A stretch of 64,000 nucleotides of DNA, taken from NCBI RefSeq assembly GCF_046630445.1, contig NC_092333.1, forward strand, positions 3,310,001 to 3,374,000, written 5' to 3'. The translations under genes and the position numbers were made by a program. This DNA comes from Rutidosis leptorrhynchoides. Taxonomy: Eukaryota > Streptophyta > Magnoliopsida > Asterales > Asteraceae. Shown piece by piece: positions 22,241 through 35,987 of this stretch. Each line of letters starts with the position of its first letter. Position 1 is the first letter of the stretch. The notes under the pieces are model-generated. The model did no database searches, was not told the DNA's origin, and saw only the letters and a list, made by a program, of their open reading frames with translations.

Positions 22241-22575
22241 AAGTCGATATCTGAAAGGTGGAATCGGTATAACACATCCATCAGCGGTGCGTCTAGCCCA
22301 ATGTCCATGCTCGTTACGTAAGGACCGTCTCTGTTTCCCTCAGGAATCACAGCATCACCGGAATGGTGATGTGGCCCCGGGAGTCTAGTACTAGGTGGTA
22401 CTGGAATCATCTCGGGATCCTCGTCTCCGTCTGAGACGTCTATCAGGTCAAGAACGAGTCCACTAGAAGGTGTATCGCCAGAGTCGTCGAAAGGTAGCGG
22501 TCAATCAGTAACAATCATAGGTGAGGCAACAGTCGTCTCTGAGTCACTCTCGAAGTCAAAGGTCATGGGCAGCAT
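22237..22575 (-). pseudogene. Upstream acidic leader ORF with an internal TGA
   Basis: ATG at 22575; 24 codons, then TGA at 22501-22503, then the same frame stays open to the TGA at 22237. The composition is acidic and Pro-rich. A TTGTTCAG acceptor-like sequence lies just upstream of the ATG (about 22583), and a GTGAGTCTAGACC donor-like sequence lies after the PBS (about 22875). The PBS-proximal leader between 22583 and 22875 might therefore be an intron (inference). Confidence 0.4.
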
Positions 22576-22904
22576 GTAGGATATCTGAACAAGGAAAAAT
22601 AACTTTTTCCATGTCAGTAAGACATATAGCAAGCACGTAATCAGGCACTACAGTATCCTAGCAGTACATGACATGGTAATGAAAACAGTTCTAAACAGAA
22701 GTAACATGCAAAAGCAGGTAGTAGCATGCAGTAACAAGAATAAGTAGCAGCATGCAGTAAGTTCACATAGCAGTAAGAGTAAGCAGTAGCATGCAGCAGT
22801 TTTGCAGAAACAGGTAGACAAGCAAGTTGTAGATTAGTCCTATTAGTGAATCCTACTCGGTCTGGTCTAGACTCACTAATGCAACCTAATTCCATACAAC
22901 CAAT
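22576..22904 (-). other. Untranslated leader after the PBS of the outer element
   Basis: It contains repeated GCAGTAGCATGCAGTA-like motifs (about 22720-22800) and no open frame. The TTAGTGAGTCT sequence near 22870 is shared with the inner element (near 17388). Confidence 0.5.
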
Positions 22905-22916
22905 GCTCTGATACCA
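22905..22916 (-). other. Primer-binding site of the outer element (tRNA-iMet)
   Basis: On the minus strand TGGTATCAGAGC begins two bases after the LTR end. This is the classic plant initiator-tRNA PBS. Confidence 0.9.
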
Positions 22917-23227
22917 AATGTGACGCCCCGTACAAAACCATCGTGTACAATTCGTCAACAACAGGATCTTTACACGGTCAAACAATATATGCTGTTTGAA
23001 AACCAGTTTTGCATTCATAAAAAGATAGCGTTTACAAAAGATAACGTGACACAGAGGTCATTACATAGCCATTATTCAAATAACATAAGTTGTGAATGCA
23101 AGATAAAAGTTTCATAATTGAGACATCTCTAAGTAATGCAGTGGAAATCTAATACAGCAGGTCCATAACAGCAAGTCTATAACACCAAGACAGCAAGTCT
23201 AACAGCGAAAGCAACATGTCGAAGCAC

Positions 23228-23686
23228 CTGAGAAATACACCCTTAAAAGTCAACATGAATGTTGGTGAGCTATAATTTGTTTGTTCCAGTAATGTAATGT
23301 AGACCACGAGATTTCGTATTCAAAACCGTATGAAAAGTATATGCTTATCCGTGGGCAACCGGTAACTAACTTAACGTAATAATAATACCCCCTAAAAGTA
23401 CACTTGGCGAGTGCGTATGTCCTCGAAGTATCAAACACCCGTTAAATGCTAGCGCGACTAGCCCGAGTGGGTATGTCAAACTCTATGGATCCATATCTAA
23501 TATTCGCGTTCACCGGTTTAAAAACTAATGATTAAACGTTACCGTGCTAAGGGGAAAGTTTATGCCATTGTATAACCCACACATATGTAAAGTTTAAGTA
23601 CTCATGTCTAGTATGTAAAACATAAAAAGCGCATGTATTCTCAGTCCCAAAAATAGTATAAGTTAAAAGGGGAAGCTCTAACTCAC
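23228..23686 (-). other. Predicted LTR-embedded intron
   Basis: On the minus strand the donor is ACT/GTGAGTTAGAG at 23686 and the acceptor is GTGTATTTCTCAG ending at 23228, followed by GT. This is the same module as in the other LTRs despite little similarity elsewhere. Confidence 0.45.
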
Positions 23687-24574
23687 AGTGATACATGCGG
23701 TAAAGTCGATATGCAAAGTATGCAAGTAGTAAGTCGGTCTGAAAGGTTGTCAACCTAAGTCAAAGGTCACTAGGTCAGTATGTTGTCCCAAAAGGTTTAA
23801 AAGTGCATAAATTAAGTTTAAGTGTCATTATCAACATCATCATTATCATCATCAAACACTAAGGTAAGTTTAACAAGAATAGAGATCGAAACAAAAGGCT
23901 AACTTCGGACAGCTGTTACAACCTCTATACAATTCGAAAACATGCGTAGTTAGTGGACGTGGCTTCGTATGTGAGTCCTCTAACTGCTGACCAATTTTCA
24001 GAACCTAACTCATCTTCTTTTGACCGTGACGACGGTTTAAGTGCGAGTAGGTCATAAATTTCAGCACAACGTTACAAAGGCTTAGTGACTTTCGGAAGGC
24101 TATAAATGCTAAACCGTATATCAGATTAAGTCGAGGCCTAAATGAAAATTCATCTAATCGAAACGAACTATCTGAAAATCAATTTTACAGAAGCCCGGGA
24201 GTCTGATCAGACCCCTAAAAATAGAAAACAAGTGCTCCAGTGAGGTTCTTGGTGCTTGATGCTCATCACGGTTCTCATCCTTGATGCTTGTAAGCTTCAA
24301 GTGTACAAATCTTTGATGTTTTGGCATCACTTTGACCAAGGTTCAACCATCAACACACAACTAAGAGTAAAATATATCATTCTACAAGTTTTGAACATCA
24401 AGATTGCCTCTTTATTGCATAAATCCAATAAAGCTTCAACCTTTGTCCTTTTTACACAAGTTTATGCATCTCCATCATATGAGATGATAAAGACTTGATC
24501 TTTATCATCACAACAATCACAAAAAGGTTCCAAGTAAGTGAGATCTACAATAATAACTTAGATCTCAAGTATTA

Positions 24575-24745
24575 AGAAAACCCTAAGCTAGAAAGCTTGG
24601 ATCTTTACAAGATTAATGAGACCATAAGCTAGAAAGCTAAGATCTTTAATAAAATAATGAAAGTAATGAGACCATAAGCTAAAAAGCTAAGATCTTTAAC
24701 ATAATAATGAAACCCTAAGCTAAAAAGCTTAGATATTTAGTGTTC
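24575..24745. repeat. Short imperfect tandem repeats, AAGCTAGAAAGCT type
   Basis: Four units, each containing TAAGCTARAAAGCTWRGAT followed by CTTTA-rich spacer (near 24583, 24622, 24674 and 24713). Each unit holds a small inverted repeat AAGCT..AGCTT. Confidence 0.7.
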
Positions 24746-25126
24746 TTGAAGATCTTGAAGCATAAAGCTTGGATCTTTAAGATACACGAAGATTATAAAC
24801 ACAAGTTTTGATCTTTATAACAAAACAAAGAAATTACAAGCTAGATCTAACAAGTAAATTAAGATTCCAAGCTAGAAAGCTTGAATCTTTCATGTTCTTG
24901 AAGGATTCAAACCCAAGTTTGAATCTACAAGATATAACAGTATCAAAAGCTAAAAGCTAGATCCATAAAATGATGATGATGATGTCGACTTCATGAAGAA
25001 GAAAAGAAGAAGAAGAAAATTTAAAACTTACACTTTTTAGAGTGAGAAAGACTAGAGAGAGAATTAGAGAGTAAGTGTGTATAAATTGCAAATGAGATCA
25101 AGTGTAGAATGGGTGAAATAAGGCTT

Positions 25127-25137
25127 GTATTTATAGG
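25127..25137 (-). promoter_or_regulatory. TATA box of the outer LTR
   Basis: On the minus strand CCTATAAATACAAG lies about 1.5 kb upstream of the predicted LTR donor site and in the correct sense for gag-pol transcription. A purine/pyrimidine-rich CT-repeat leader (CTCTAATTCTCTCTCTAG) follows. Confidence 0.6.
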
Positions 25138-25850
25138 TGGTGAGGAGGTGGGAGGGGTGGTATGGCCGTGGGATTGGGGGGAGACAAGGGGGGACAACTT
25201 TTTACTTTTTGGTTAATGGTTGTCTAAAGTTGGTGCTTATGTTAGGATCTCATGCAACATTAAGAATAATGCTTAACAAAAATGCAAGTATGTTCCCTCT
25301 AATAAATGGGAATTTGTCTTTCATTATAATGGGTCACTAACTTATAATAATTCGGCTAATTAAATAGTCCACTAGCTAGTGTAGGGTGGGCTAAAGTCCA
25401 ACAAGGTAGTTATATCATTTTTATTAATAACTTATATGTTTCCTATATTCATTTTATATATTAATGATTCTATTAATGATAATAACAATGATAATTTTAA
25501 TAATAAAGGTAATCTTTTAAAAATGTAGATTTTGATACAAATGATAATTTTTATACTTTTAATAATAAGAATGATAATAATAATAGTAATAATAATAATA
25601 ACTATAATATCTATAATAATAATGTTTTTACTAATAATGAGAATAATAATAATAATAATAATGATATTAATAATAATAATGCTTATAATAATATTAATAA
25701 TAACTATAATATCTATAATAATAATGTTTTTACTGATAATGTTAATAATAATGATATTAATATTTATATTAATAATTATAATGATAATAATAATACTAAT
25801 ACTTATGTTATTAATGATAATGCTAATAATAATATTAATAATAGTTATAG

Positions 25851-26066
<216 letters not shown>

Positions 26067-26111
26067 GTAGAAATAAGAAAATACTACCTTAAAGAGTTTT
26101 CTCCAAAAAAA

Positions 26112-26195
26112 AAGGCAGAGACCGGGCTCGAACCCGTGACCTTCTGAATAACGCAAACACTCCTAAACCATTCAAGCAATTCCGTTTTTCTGAAT
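26112..26195 (-). other. tRNA-like Pol III promoter segment in the outer LTR
   Basis: On the minus strand box A is TGGTTTAGGAG (26170-26160) and box B is GGTTCGAGCCC (26134-26124). A run of nine T's (Pol III terminator-like) follows directly, and about 35 bases later comes the (TTA)n tract. Both boxes match their consensus. It is not a complete tRNA by inspection. Confidence 0.6.
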
Positions 26196-28030
26196 TTATT
26201 ACCAACTTGTAAATAATTAACCCATTTTTATTTCTATTTCTACTTCTCCTCCTTAAATTCGCAGACCCATTCACAATCATAAACCGTCACATAAAATCAT
26301 AATCATCGTTTTCTTTATCCCGAATCATCATGGATCAATATCATCTTTTCCGTCTAATATCAATAGCAAAGTTTACTTATGATCTCTACATTTAAACCGG
26401 CCCAACAACAAGAAAAGTGTTCGGCGCAAATAGCCAACTATATTGAAGCCCAACACAAGCTCTAGGCCCAAAACAAATTGCTCCAACAGCAATTCATTCG
26501 GCCCAACATGTATTGGATCCTCTCGGCCGATATTGTAACAGTATGTATGTGTTTTTGGTTCAATATAAATTGAATAACTTTAAGAAAATGCATCTCAACT
26601 ATCTCATTTAATATTCCAAGTGGGTTTATTTGTTTAGGTTTTGTCAGCCAGCAGACAAAGAAAAAGAAAAAGTGCAACATCTTCATTATCAATTTGTTAT
26701 CGTATCATCATTAATATTTACCTGGGTTTCGTGACAGAAACAGACGACAAGGAAACAGAAGTATGCGAGTAACAGTTATAGGTTCTGAAGGTTTTCGATT
26801 GAAACAAGAAATAGAAAAGTAAGCTGTAACAGTAGCTCGTCAATGGGCTTTCGTTGGGTTCTCTTTTGGCTCATCAAATGAAGAAAATAGAAACAATGGT
26901 GTAGTTGTCGATGGTTGATTATGGTTGTTCTTGATTCAAATGAAAACATAAAAGTATAGGGTGTAGGTGGTTCTTGGTTTGGGTATAAGGGTGGTGTTTT
27001 GGCTCGGGTTTGTTCGACAGAGATAGAAACAGATAGGGTGTAATAGCAGGAACTTTTTGAATCGTAACAGGAACATAAGTGCTGTATCAGTTAACAAGGT
27101 TGCGGGTGAATTTAAAGGTTATGGTTTTCACTAGTGTTTCTGTGATGGGTTTCGATCGGAATAGCATTAAACAGAAGAAAAGAACAAAAATAGAGAAATA
27201 GGAGTTGCAAGTATGTTTGGGTTGTATCGAATTGATACAGAAAAAGAAATATAATATAACAGATCGAATACTAAAAGTGTTTGGTTATTCATAGTGTCTT
27301 ATAAAGGAGATTTAAAGAGAGAGTGGTTGAGAGGCGAGGTGATCGTGTTGTGGTTGTTTATGTTGGTACCCAAACACAGAAACATAAACAGTTTAGCCAA
27401 CGGGTCTTATGGTGATGGTTTTGAATAAGTTGCAAAAGGTTCCTGGGGTGAATCACGATGGTGGTGTGATCGAATAGCAAGGCTGCAGTATCAGTATATA
27501 ATTTAGATGATGGTGATCGATGTTTTGGTGATAACATGGGTTACATGGCTGTGAAAACAACATACACAATCATGGTGATGATTTGGTTCCGGTTGCTCAA
27601 TAGAGAAAGAAAAGAAATAAAGTGAATGGGTTGGTTTAGCTACGGTTTCAAGGTGGTTGATGAAGTGGGTTTAAGGCGATAGGTGGTGGTGATAATAGGT
27701 GGTATTAATCAAGGTGAAAGATGGTTGTCGATGGCTTATGGTGTCAGGCGGTGTAATAATATTGATGATGGTTTGTTGTGGTATGCGAGATAAATGATGA
27801 AGATTACATGTGATGAAACGAAACTGGTTGTTTGATGTTTATTATTCGGGATATAAACTGAATCCTTTATAAAATGATTTGATAAAACCGCACAATGATA
27901 TATAAACTCGTATAATAATCACATCATTGTCTAAGTTATATAAAGTTAAATACTGTAGTAATCAATTCAAATTCAAGAATTTAACTCCCACATGTCTAAT
28001 TAAAATGCAGTGACATATCAATCATATTTA

Positions 28031-28997
28031 GGGTGTATTTGTTTACCACTGAATGGAACCATTCAGATCTGAACACTGAATCGGTCAGTGTTCAGTGTGC
28101 TTGATTTGTCCCTCTGAATGAAGGATTAGCACTGAACGACCACTGAACCATTCACCTCCTGAAATCTCACTAAATGGTTTAGATGTACACTTTTCCCCTA
28201 ATTGCCCTTTATTTCTCATTTGCTTAATTGTTTTCTTATCTCTTTCTCTTCACAAAATCTTCCCCCTGATCGATTTCCTTTCACCATGTAATTCCTATTA
28301 TCTTCAATGGTCTCCCACTTTCAAACCCTATGTTTAATTTTCTTCTTCTACCATGTATATTATATCTATTCATCTTATCTATTTATATGATTTCAAGATT
28401 TTTTTCAGTATACGAATTTAGCTTTTAGCTTCCATCGATTATATTGATGTTATCTGTTTATGTTTTTGTATTTGATTCAAATGCTTTCATACCTTTTTCC
28501 CCCTCCGTTAAATGCTGGCGTACCTTTTTTTCCCCTTTCATTTATGTTAGGTTTTCATGTTTCTATCCTTTTGTATTGCTGGATATACCAAAAGTCTCCA
28601 CCGATTGATCCTTATATGTTTAATTGATTTTGTATAATATTTATGTTCCCATCCTTTGTATTCAAAGAGAAGGCCAATTGCTTGCCCAATAACGATTAAT
28701 CTATTTAATCAATATTGTTGTTTATTAATTTTTAGTTCATATTCTATTTAACATTTTTGAATTTCTAGATTTTATAATTCAATTCAGAACAGATAAATGA
28801 GTTCTATTTATTTATCACTAAATCATATATAAGGTTAAAATGGTAATTTTATATCATTCAAAATGTTCATTCAGAATTCTTAATAAACGGTCACATTACG
28901 TTCAGATCCATATTAATTCGGAGCTTTTGAAGCTTTTGAACCATTCAGAACTTTGAACCATTCAGTGCTAAATCATTCAGTTTTATCAAACGCACCC
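28031..28997. mobile_element. PIF/Harbinger (Tourist-like) non-autonomous element, 967 bp
   Basis: The left terminus GGGTGTATTTGTTTACCACT and the right terminus, read inverted, GGGTGCGTTTGATAAAACTG are imperfect terminal inverted repeats. Both continue with repeated CTGAATG/CATTCAG motifs. The element is flanked by TTA on both sides (28028-28030 and 28998-29000), the TWA target duplication typical of PIF/Harbinger. It has no transposase ORF. It is inserted in U3 of the outer LTR. Confidence 0.8.
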
Positions 28998-29422
28998 TTA
29001 ATAATATAGCTTACACTTTAACAGCTCATCCTCCCGTGATTTTAATTTGTTTTTGAGTGACCATACTTTCATCATGGATAGTTGAGACAAAAACACAAGT
29101 CAGATAGTGGAGACAGGAAAAACAACTCAGATGGTGATATCTAACTGATAGAACGCGTAATTATTTATTTTATATATATTATTTTTATTATTATTAATTA
29201 ATAAATATGTGTACATTATTAATAATAATACTGTTAATACTAATAATAATAATAATTATCATAATAATAGTAATAATAATATTAATAACAATGATAATAA
29301 TAATTAATAATAATAATGTTAATAATGATATTAATAATGATAATATTAATAAAACAAATTAATATTAATACGTAATTATTTTTAACAACAATTTCATACA
29401 ATAGATTAATATCATTTCAAGT

Positions 29423-29457
<35 letters not shown>

Positions 29458-29640
29458 CATACATATCTATTTACAATTAGTTGTTCGTGAATTGTCGAAA
29501 CTGGTCGAGGTTAAATGAATTTATGAAACAGTTCAAAATTTTTAAGACTCAACCTAACAGACTTTGCTTATCATGTCAAAAATATTAAATCGTATCGAGA
29601 GTTTGATTTAAAATTAGTCGAAATTTTCTGGGTCGTGACA

Positions 29641-32600
29641 GTTTTGTAGGTAGTGGTGAGATAGTAGCCCCAACATGATTCTCGATATACCTAAAAACAA
29701 TATTAAATAAGAACAAGTATTATAGTGGACCTAATCCGCAGTTTTGTAGTTATCTTGTGAAAATGGACATAATCCGCAGTTGAAATTTTTTGAAAAATTC
29801 TATACACAATTTTACCCAATTTTGTGAAGAACGAAGTGCATTCAAATATGTGTTTTGCAGACATTAATTATCATCAAAACAAAACTAAACTCTGATATAT
29901 TCGCATTCAATATAAAATTTAGAAACAAAAACTAAAATAAGGCTATGAATCTAGAGAAATAAGAAAGTAGCTAAAAATAGTCTCACAATAAAACAAAGAC
30001 GTTATAAAAGCAGCAACGTTTTATAGCTAGTGGTGAGATAGTAGCCCCAATATGATTCTCGATGTACCTAAATATAATATTAAATAAAAAACAAGTATCA
30101 TAATGGTATTTAAACAGACATAACAGTTCACATATGAAGGTATTACTTATCGTAAGATCTAAAAGTGCAAAAGTCACATTTAAAAATAGTAAAATGTCAT
30201 TTTCTGCATCAAAACTGCTTCGAATGGGAAAAAGCCTTAAGAAATTTTTGCTCGTAACGTCGCTTTCAAGTTATCTTGCGAAAATGGGCCAAATCTGCAA
30301 TTAAAATTTTTCGGAAAATTCTACACAAAATTTTGCCCGATTTTGTGGGGAATATAGTGACTTCAAATATGTGTTTTGTGGCCATTATTTATCATCAAAA
30401 CGAAACTACACTCTCATATATTCGCATTCAATATAAAATTTAGAAACAAAACAAAAATAAGGATATCAATCTAGAGAAATAAAAAAGTCGTTAAAAATAC
30501 TCGAACAACAAAACACAGACGTTATACAAGCTACAACGTTTTGTAGCAATTGGTGAGATAGTAGGCCCAACATGATTCTCGATGTACCTAAAAACAATAT
30601 TAAATAAAAACAAGTATCTTAGTGGTATTTAAACAGGCATAACAGTTCACATGTGAAGGTATTACTTATCGTAAGATCTAAAAGTGCAAAATTCACCTTT
30701 AAAAGTGGTAAAATGTTATTTTATGCATCTAAACTACTTCAAACGGGGATAAACGCTATAAGGAAGTCTTGCTCGTAGCGTCATTTTCAAGTTTTCTTGT
30801 GAAAATGGGCCTAATCTGTATTTAAAATTTTTTCGAGGAATTCTACACAAAATTTTTCCCGATTTTGTAGGAAATATAGTAACTTCTAATATATGTTTTG
30901 CGGCCATTAATTATCATCAAAACGAAACTACACTCTCATATATTCGCATTCAATATGAAATTTAGAAAACAAAAATAGTAATAAGGTTATGAATTTAGAG
31001 AAATAAAAAAGAGGCTAAAAATACTCGAACAATAAAACAAATACATTATAAAAGCAGCAACGTTTTATAGCAAGTGGTGAGATAGTAGGCCCAACATGAT
31101 TCTCGATGTATCTAAATCCAATATTAAATAAAAACAAGTATCATAGTGGTATTTAACAGGCACAACAGTTCACATGTGAAGGTATTACTTATCGTAAGAT
31201 CTAATAGTGCAAAATTCACCTTTAAAATAGTAAAATCCCATTTTCTGCAACTAAACTGGTTTGAACAGGGAAAAGCCTTAAGGAAGTATTGCTCGTAGCG
31301 TCATTTTCTAGTTATCTTGCGAAAATGGGCCTAATCTGCAATTAAAAGTTTTTCAGAAAATTCTACACAAAATATTGCCGCTTTTGTGGGGAATAAAGTG
31401 ACTTCAAATATGTATTTTGCGGCCATTAAATATCATCAAATGAAACTACACTCTCATATATTCGAATTCAATATGAAATTTAGAAACAAAAACAAAAATA
31501 AGGTTATGAATCTAGAGAAATAAAAAAGCAGCTAAAAATAGTCTAACAATGAAACAAAGATGTTATATATACAAGCACCGACGTTTTGTAGCTAGTGGTG
31601 AGATAGTAGCCCCAACATGATTCTCGATGTACCTAAATATAATATTAAATAAAAACAAGTATCATAGTGGTATTTAAACAGGCACAACAAATCACATGTG
31701 AAGGTATTATTTATCCTAAGATATAATAGTGCAAAACTCACTTTTACAAATAGTAAAATGTCATTTTCAGAATCTTAACAGCTTCGAATGGGGGAAAGCC
31801 TTAAGGAAGTCTTGCTCGTAGCGCCGTTTTCTCGTTATCTTGCGAAAATGGACCTAATCTGCAATTGAAAATATTTTGGAAAATTCACCACAAAATTTTG
31901 CCCGAATTTGTGGCGAATGTAGGATTCAAATATGTGTTTTGTGGCCATTAATTATCATCAAAACTAAACTACACTCTCATATATTCTCATTCAATATGAA
32001 ATTTATAAACAAAAACAAAAATAAGGTTATGAATCTAGAGAAATAAAAAAGCGGCTAAAAATACTCGACAATAAAACAAAGACGTTATAAAAGCAGCAAC
32101 GTTTTGTAGCAAGTGGTGAGATAGTAGCCCCAACATGATTCTTGATGTACCTAAATACAATATTAAATAAAAAACAAGTATTGTAGTGGTATTTAAACAG
32201 GCAAAACAGTTCACATGTGAAGGTATTACTTATCGTAAGATCTAAAAGTGCAAAAGTCACCTTTAAAAATAGTAAAATCTCATTTTCTGCATCTAAAATG
32301 TTTTGAATGGGGAAAAGCCTTAAGAAAGTCTTGTTCGTAGCATCACTTTCTAGTATCTTGCGAAAAAGAGCCTAATCTGCAATTAATTTTTTTCGGAAAA
32401 TTCTACTCAATATTTTGCCTGATTTTATGGGGTATATACTGACTTCAAATATGTGTTTTGTGGCCATTATTTATCATCAAAACAAAACTACACTCTCGTA
32501 TATTCGCATTCAATATGAAATATAGACACACAAAAAATAAGGTTATGAATCTAGAGAAATAAAATAGCGGTTAAAATACTCGAACAATAAAACAAACACA

Positions 32601-34940
32601 TTATAAAAGCAGCAACATTTTATAGCAATTGGTGAGATAGTAGGCCCAACATGAATCTCGATGTACCTAAATAAAATATTAAATAAAAATAAGTATCATA
32701 GTTGTATTTAAACATGCACAACAGTTCACATGTGAATGTATTAATTATCGTAAAACCTAAAAGTACAAATTGCACCATAAAAAATAGTAAAATGTCATTT
32801 TCTGCATCTAAACTACTTCGAACGGCGAAAAGCCTTTAGGAAGTCTTGTTCGTAGCGTCGTTTTCTAGTTATCTTGCGACAATGGGCCTAATCTGTAATT
32901 AAAATTTTTTCGCAAATTTGTACACAAAATTTCGCCCGATTTTGTGGGGAATATATTGACTTCAAATATTTATTTTGCGGGCATTAATTACCATCAAAAG
33001 GAAACTACAATCTCATATATTCGCATTCAATATAAAATTTAGAAACAAAAATAAAAATAAGGTTACGAACCTAGAGAAATAAAAAAGCGGCTAAAAATAC
33101 TCGAACAATAAAACAAATTCGTTATAAAAACAGCAACGTTTTGTAGCAAGTGTTGAGATAGTAGGCCCAACATGATTCTCGTTGTACCTAAATACAATAT
33201 TAAGTAAAAACAAGTATCATAGTAGTATTTAAACAGGCACAACAGTTCACATGTGAAGGTATTACTTATCAGAAGATCTAAAAGTGCAAAATTCACCTTT
33301 AAAAATAGTAAAATGTCATTTCTGCAACTAAATTGCTTCGAACAGGCAAAAGCCTTAAGGAAGTCTTGCGGCAGTGTCGTTTTCTAGTTATCTTGCGAAA
33401 ATGGCCTAATTTGCGATTAAAAATTTTTCGAAAAATTCTGCACAAAATTTTGCCCGATTTTGTGGGTAATATACTGACTTCTAATATGTGTTTTGCGGTT
33501 ATTAATTATCATCAAAACGAAACTACAATCTGTGTTTTGCAGCCATTAATTATCATCAAAATAAAACTAAACTCTGATATATTCGCATTCAATATGAAAT
33601 ATAGAGACAAAAACAAAAATAAGGTTATGAATCTAGAGAAATAAAAAAGCGGCTAAAAATACTCGACAATAAAACAAAAACGGTATAAAAGCAGCAATGT
33701 TTTGTAGCAACTGGTGAGATAGTAGCTCCAATATGATTTTCGATGTACATAAATACAATATTAAATAAAAAAAGAAGTATCATAGTGGTATTTAAACAGG
33801 CACAACAGTTCACATGTGAAGGTATTACTTAACATAAGATCTAAAAGTGGAAAATACCGATTTTGTGGAGAACGAAGTGCATTTAAATATGTGTTTTGCA
33901 GCCATTAATTATCATCAAAACAAAACTAAACTCTGATATATTCGCATTCAATATGAAATATAGTAACAAAAACAGTAAAATGTAAAATGTAAAATGTCAT
34001 TTTCTACATCTAAACTGCTTCGAACGGGGAAAAGCCTTAAGAAAGTTTTGCTCATAGCTTCGTTTTCTAGTTATCTTGCAAAAATGGGCCTAATGTGAAA
34101 TTAAAAAATTTTCGAAAAAGTTTACACAAAAATTTGCCCGATTTTGTGGGGAAAATAGTGACTTCAAATATGTGTTTTGCGACCATTATTATCATCAAAA
34201 CAAAACTATACTCTCATATATTTGTATTCAATATGAAATTTAGACACAAGAAATAAAAATAAGGTTATGAATCTAGAGAAATAAAAAAGCGGCTAAAATA
34301 CTCGAACAATAAAACAAAGACGTTATAAAAGCGGCAATGTTTTGTAGCAAGTGGTGAGATAGTAGGCCCAACATGATTCTCGATGTCCCTAAATACAATA
34401 TTAAATAAAAATAAGTATCATAGTGGTATTTAAATAGGCACAACAGTTCACATGTAAAGGTATTACTTATCGTAAGATCTAAAAGTGCAAAATTTACCTT
34501 TAAAAATAGTAAAATGTCATTTTCTGCATTCAAACTGCTTCGAAGGGGGAAAATCCTTGAGGAAGTTTTGCTCGTAGCATCGTTTTCTAATAATTTTGCG
34601 AAAATGGGCCTAATCTGCAATTAAAAAAATTTTGAAAAATTTTACACAAAATTTTGCCCAATTTTGTGGGAATGTAGTGACTTCAAATATGTGTTTTGCA
34701 GTCATTAATCATCATCAAACGAAACTACACTCTCATATATTCGCATTCAATATGAAATTTAGAAGAAAAAATAATAAGGTTATAAATCTAAAGAAATAAA
34801 AAAGCGGCTAAAAATACTCGAAAAATAAAACAAAGACGTTATAAAAGTCGCAACGTTTTTTAGCAAGTGGTGATATAGTATGTCCAACATGATTCTCGAT
34901 GTAACTATATACAATATTAAATAAAAACAAGTATCATAGT
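29641..34940. repeat. ~520-bp satellite array, left block
   Basis: Taking GTTTTGTAGCAAGTGGTGAG as the start, monomers begin near 29641, 30018, 30538, 31062, 31583, 32101, 32617, 33138, 33699, 34339 and 34855. Most spacings are 516-524 bp. The first is shortened by an internal deletion, and two (33138, 33699) are lengthened by internal duplications. Copies are diverged by substitutions and small indels. The 62- to 115-aa minus-strand ORFs seen in several monomers are the same satellite frame repeated. It is cut at 34940 by an LTR element. Confidence 0.9.
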
Positions 34941-35518
34941 TGTTAACACCTATTTCCTTATGAGGTAAGGCTTAGTGTGTCAACACGATACTAGAAGTAA
35001 TCTAGCTTTAGGTGGGCGAGTGTTGCCGATTGATGTTTACCCTTGGGAAATAATCTGCAGACCCGGTTCACAAGTGTAGAAATTTGTGGGGTGGCTTAAT
35101 CAATCTGTCATCCATAGAGCGTAAAAGTGTGCTAGCCGGATGACTTCTAGTGAGAGAAAGTGCTAGAGAGAGAGAGATGAAGTCTCAGCTCTCAAGTTTG
35201 TCAGAATGTCTGAACTGTGTAAAATGACGACCCAAGGGGTCTATTTATAGTGTCAGATCCACCAGATTGTTCGGGGACACGTGTCAGATGATGATACGTT
35301 CTGTTACTTGTGTTCTGAAATTTACGCTGAAAGTAGCGTTCTCCGGCCAGGGCTTACGCGCTAGGCGGCCTTCAGGGCTTACGCATGACGGAGCATCCTG
35401 TACAGCGGAGAACGCTGGACGGATAATTCCACAAAACTGTTGTTTCCAGTCTTCCTGATGCTACTTTTATGCAACCGTTATGCCTTTTATGCGTGTATAC
35501 GATAGGATACACCATTAA
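34941..35518 (-). mobile_element. 3' LTR of the Tat-like element
   Basis: It starts TGTTAACACCTATTTCC and ends ATACACCATTAA, and is nearly identical to 45786-46359. A TATA box CTATAAATAGACC lies on the minus strand at 35250-35242, which gives the sense. Confidence 0.9.
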
Positions 35519-35531
35519 GTCCCCCAAGTTT
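35519..35531 (-). other. Polypurine tract of the Tat-like element
   Basis: On the minus strand AAACTTGGGGGAC directly precedes the LTR, as expected for a PPT. Confidence 0.75.
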
Positions 35532-35797
35532 AATGACAAGCATTTGAAAAAATGATTAAGTTGTTAAACTTTTGATAACGCATGCCAAACTAGCCTGTTC
35601 ATCGCCCATTTGCATCGGGGAAAACATTACATACATTAAATGCAGACGAATTTTACTGACTTTGTGATGATTAACTTTAAATGGTTGAGAATCTCCACGC
35701 GCCTCCAGCTATAAAAAGTGTTATTTCGTACCCCACGTTTAAATTTGCCCGTACACGTGTCACAATCGTGTCCATAAAAATTGCATCAACGAACTCC

Positions 35798-35805
35798 TAT
35801 ATAAA
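35798..35805 (+). promoter_or_regulatory. TATA box for the antisense gene
   Basis: TATATAAA lies 190 bases upstream of the first ATG (35988), followed by a pyrimidine-rich leader. A second TATAAAAA is at about 35711. It is on the strand opposite to the LTR promoter. Confidence 0.55.
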
Positions 35806-35987
35806 CCGGAATAACCCTTTTATCTTCACTTTTTTTCCTTTGCCAAGATCTAAAAAGTACATTTCTTCCCAAATCTTCATCGTTTTCTCCAACCTTCAAC
35901 TCTTTAAGGTTTTATCGTCTTCCAAGGTTAGTAACACTTCATCTTTCTGCTATTTCTTTCCTGTTGATATCTTTTTACTTTATTACC

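Noticed and set aside
29983..34620. Repeated 62- to 115-aa minus-strand ORFs (MNFALLDL/MTFALLDL type) in the satellite
   Set aside because: They follow the monomer period and are broken in many monomers. They are kept as an observation and not called genes.
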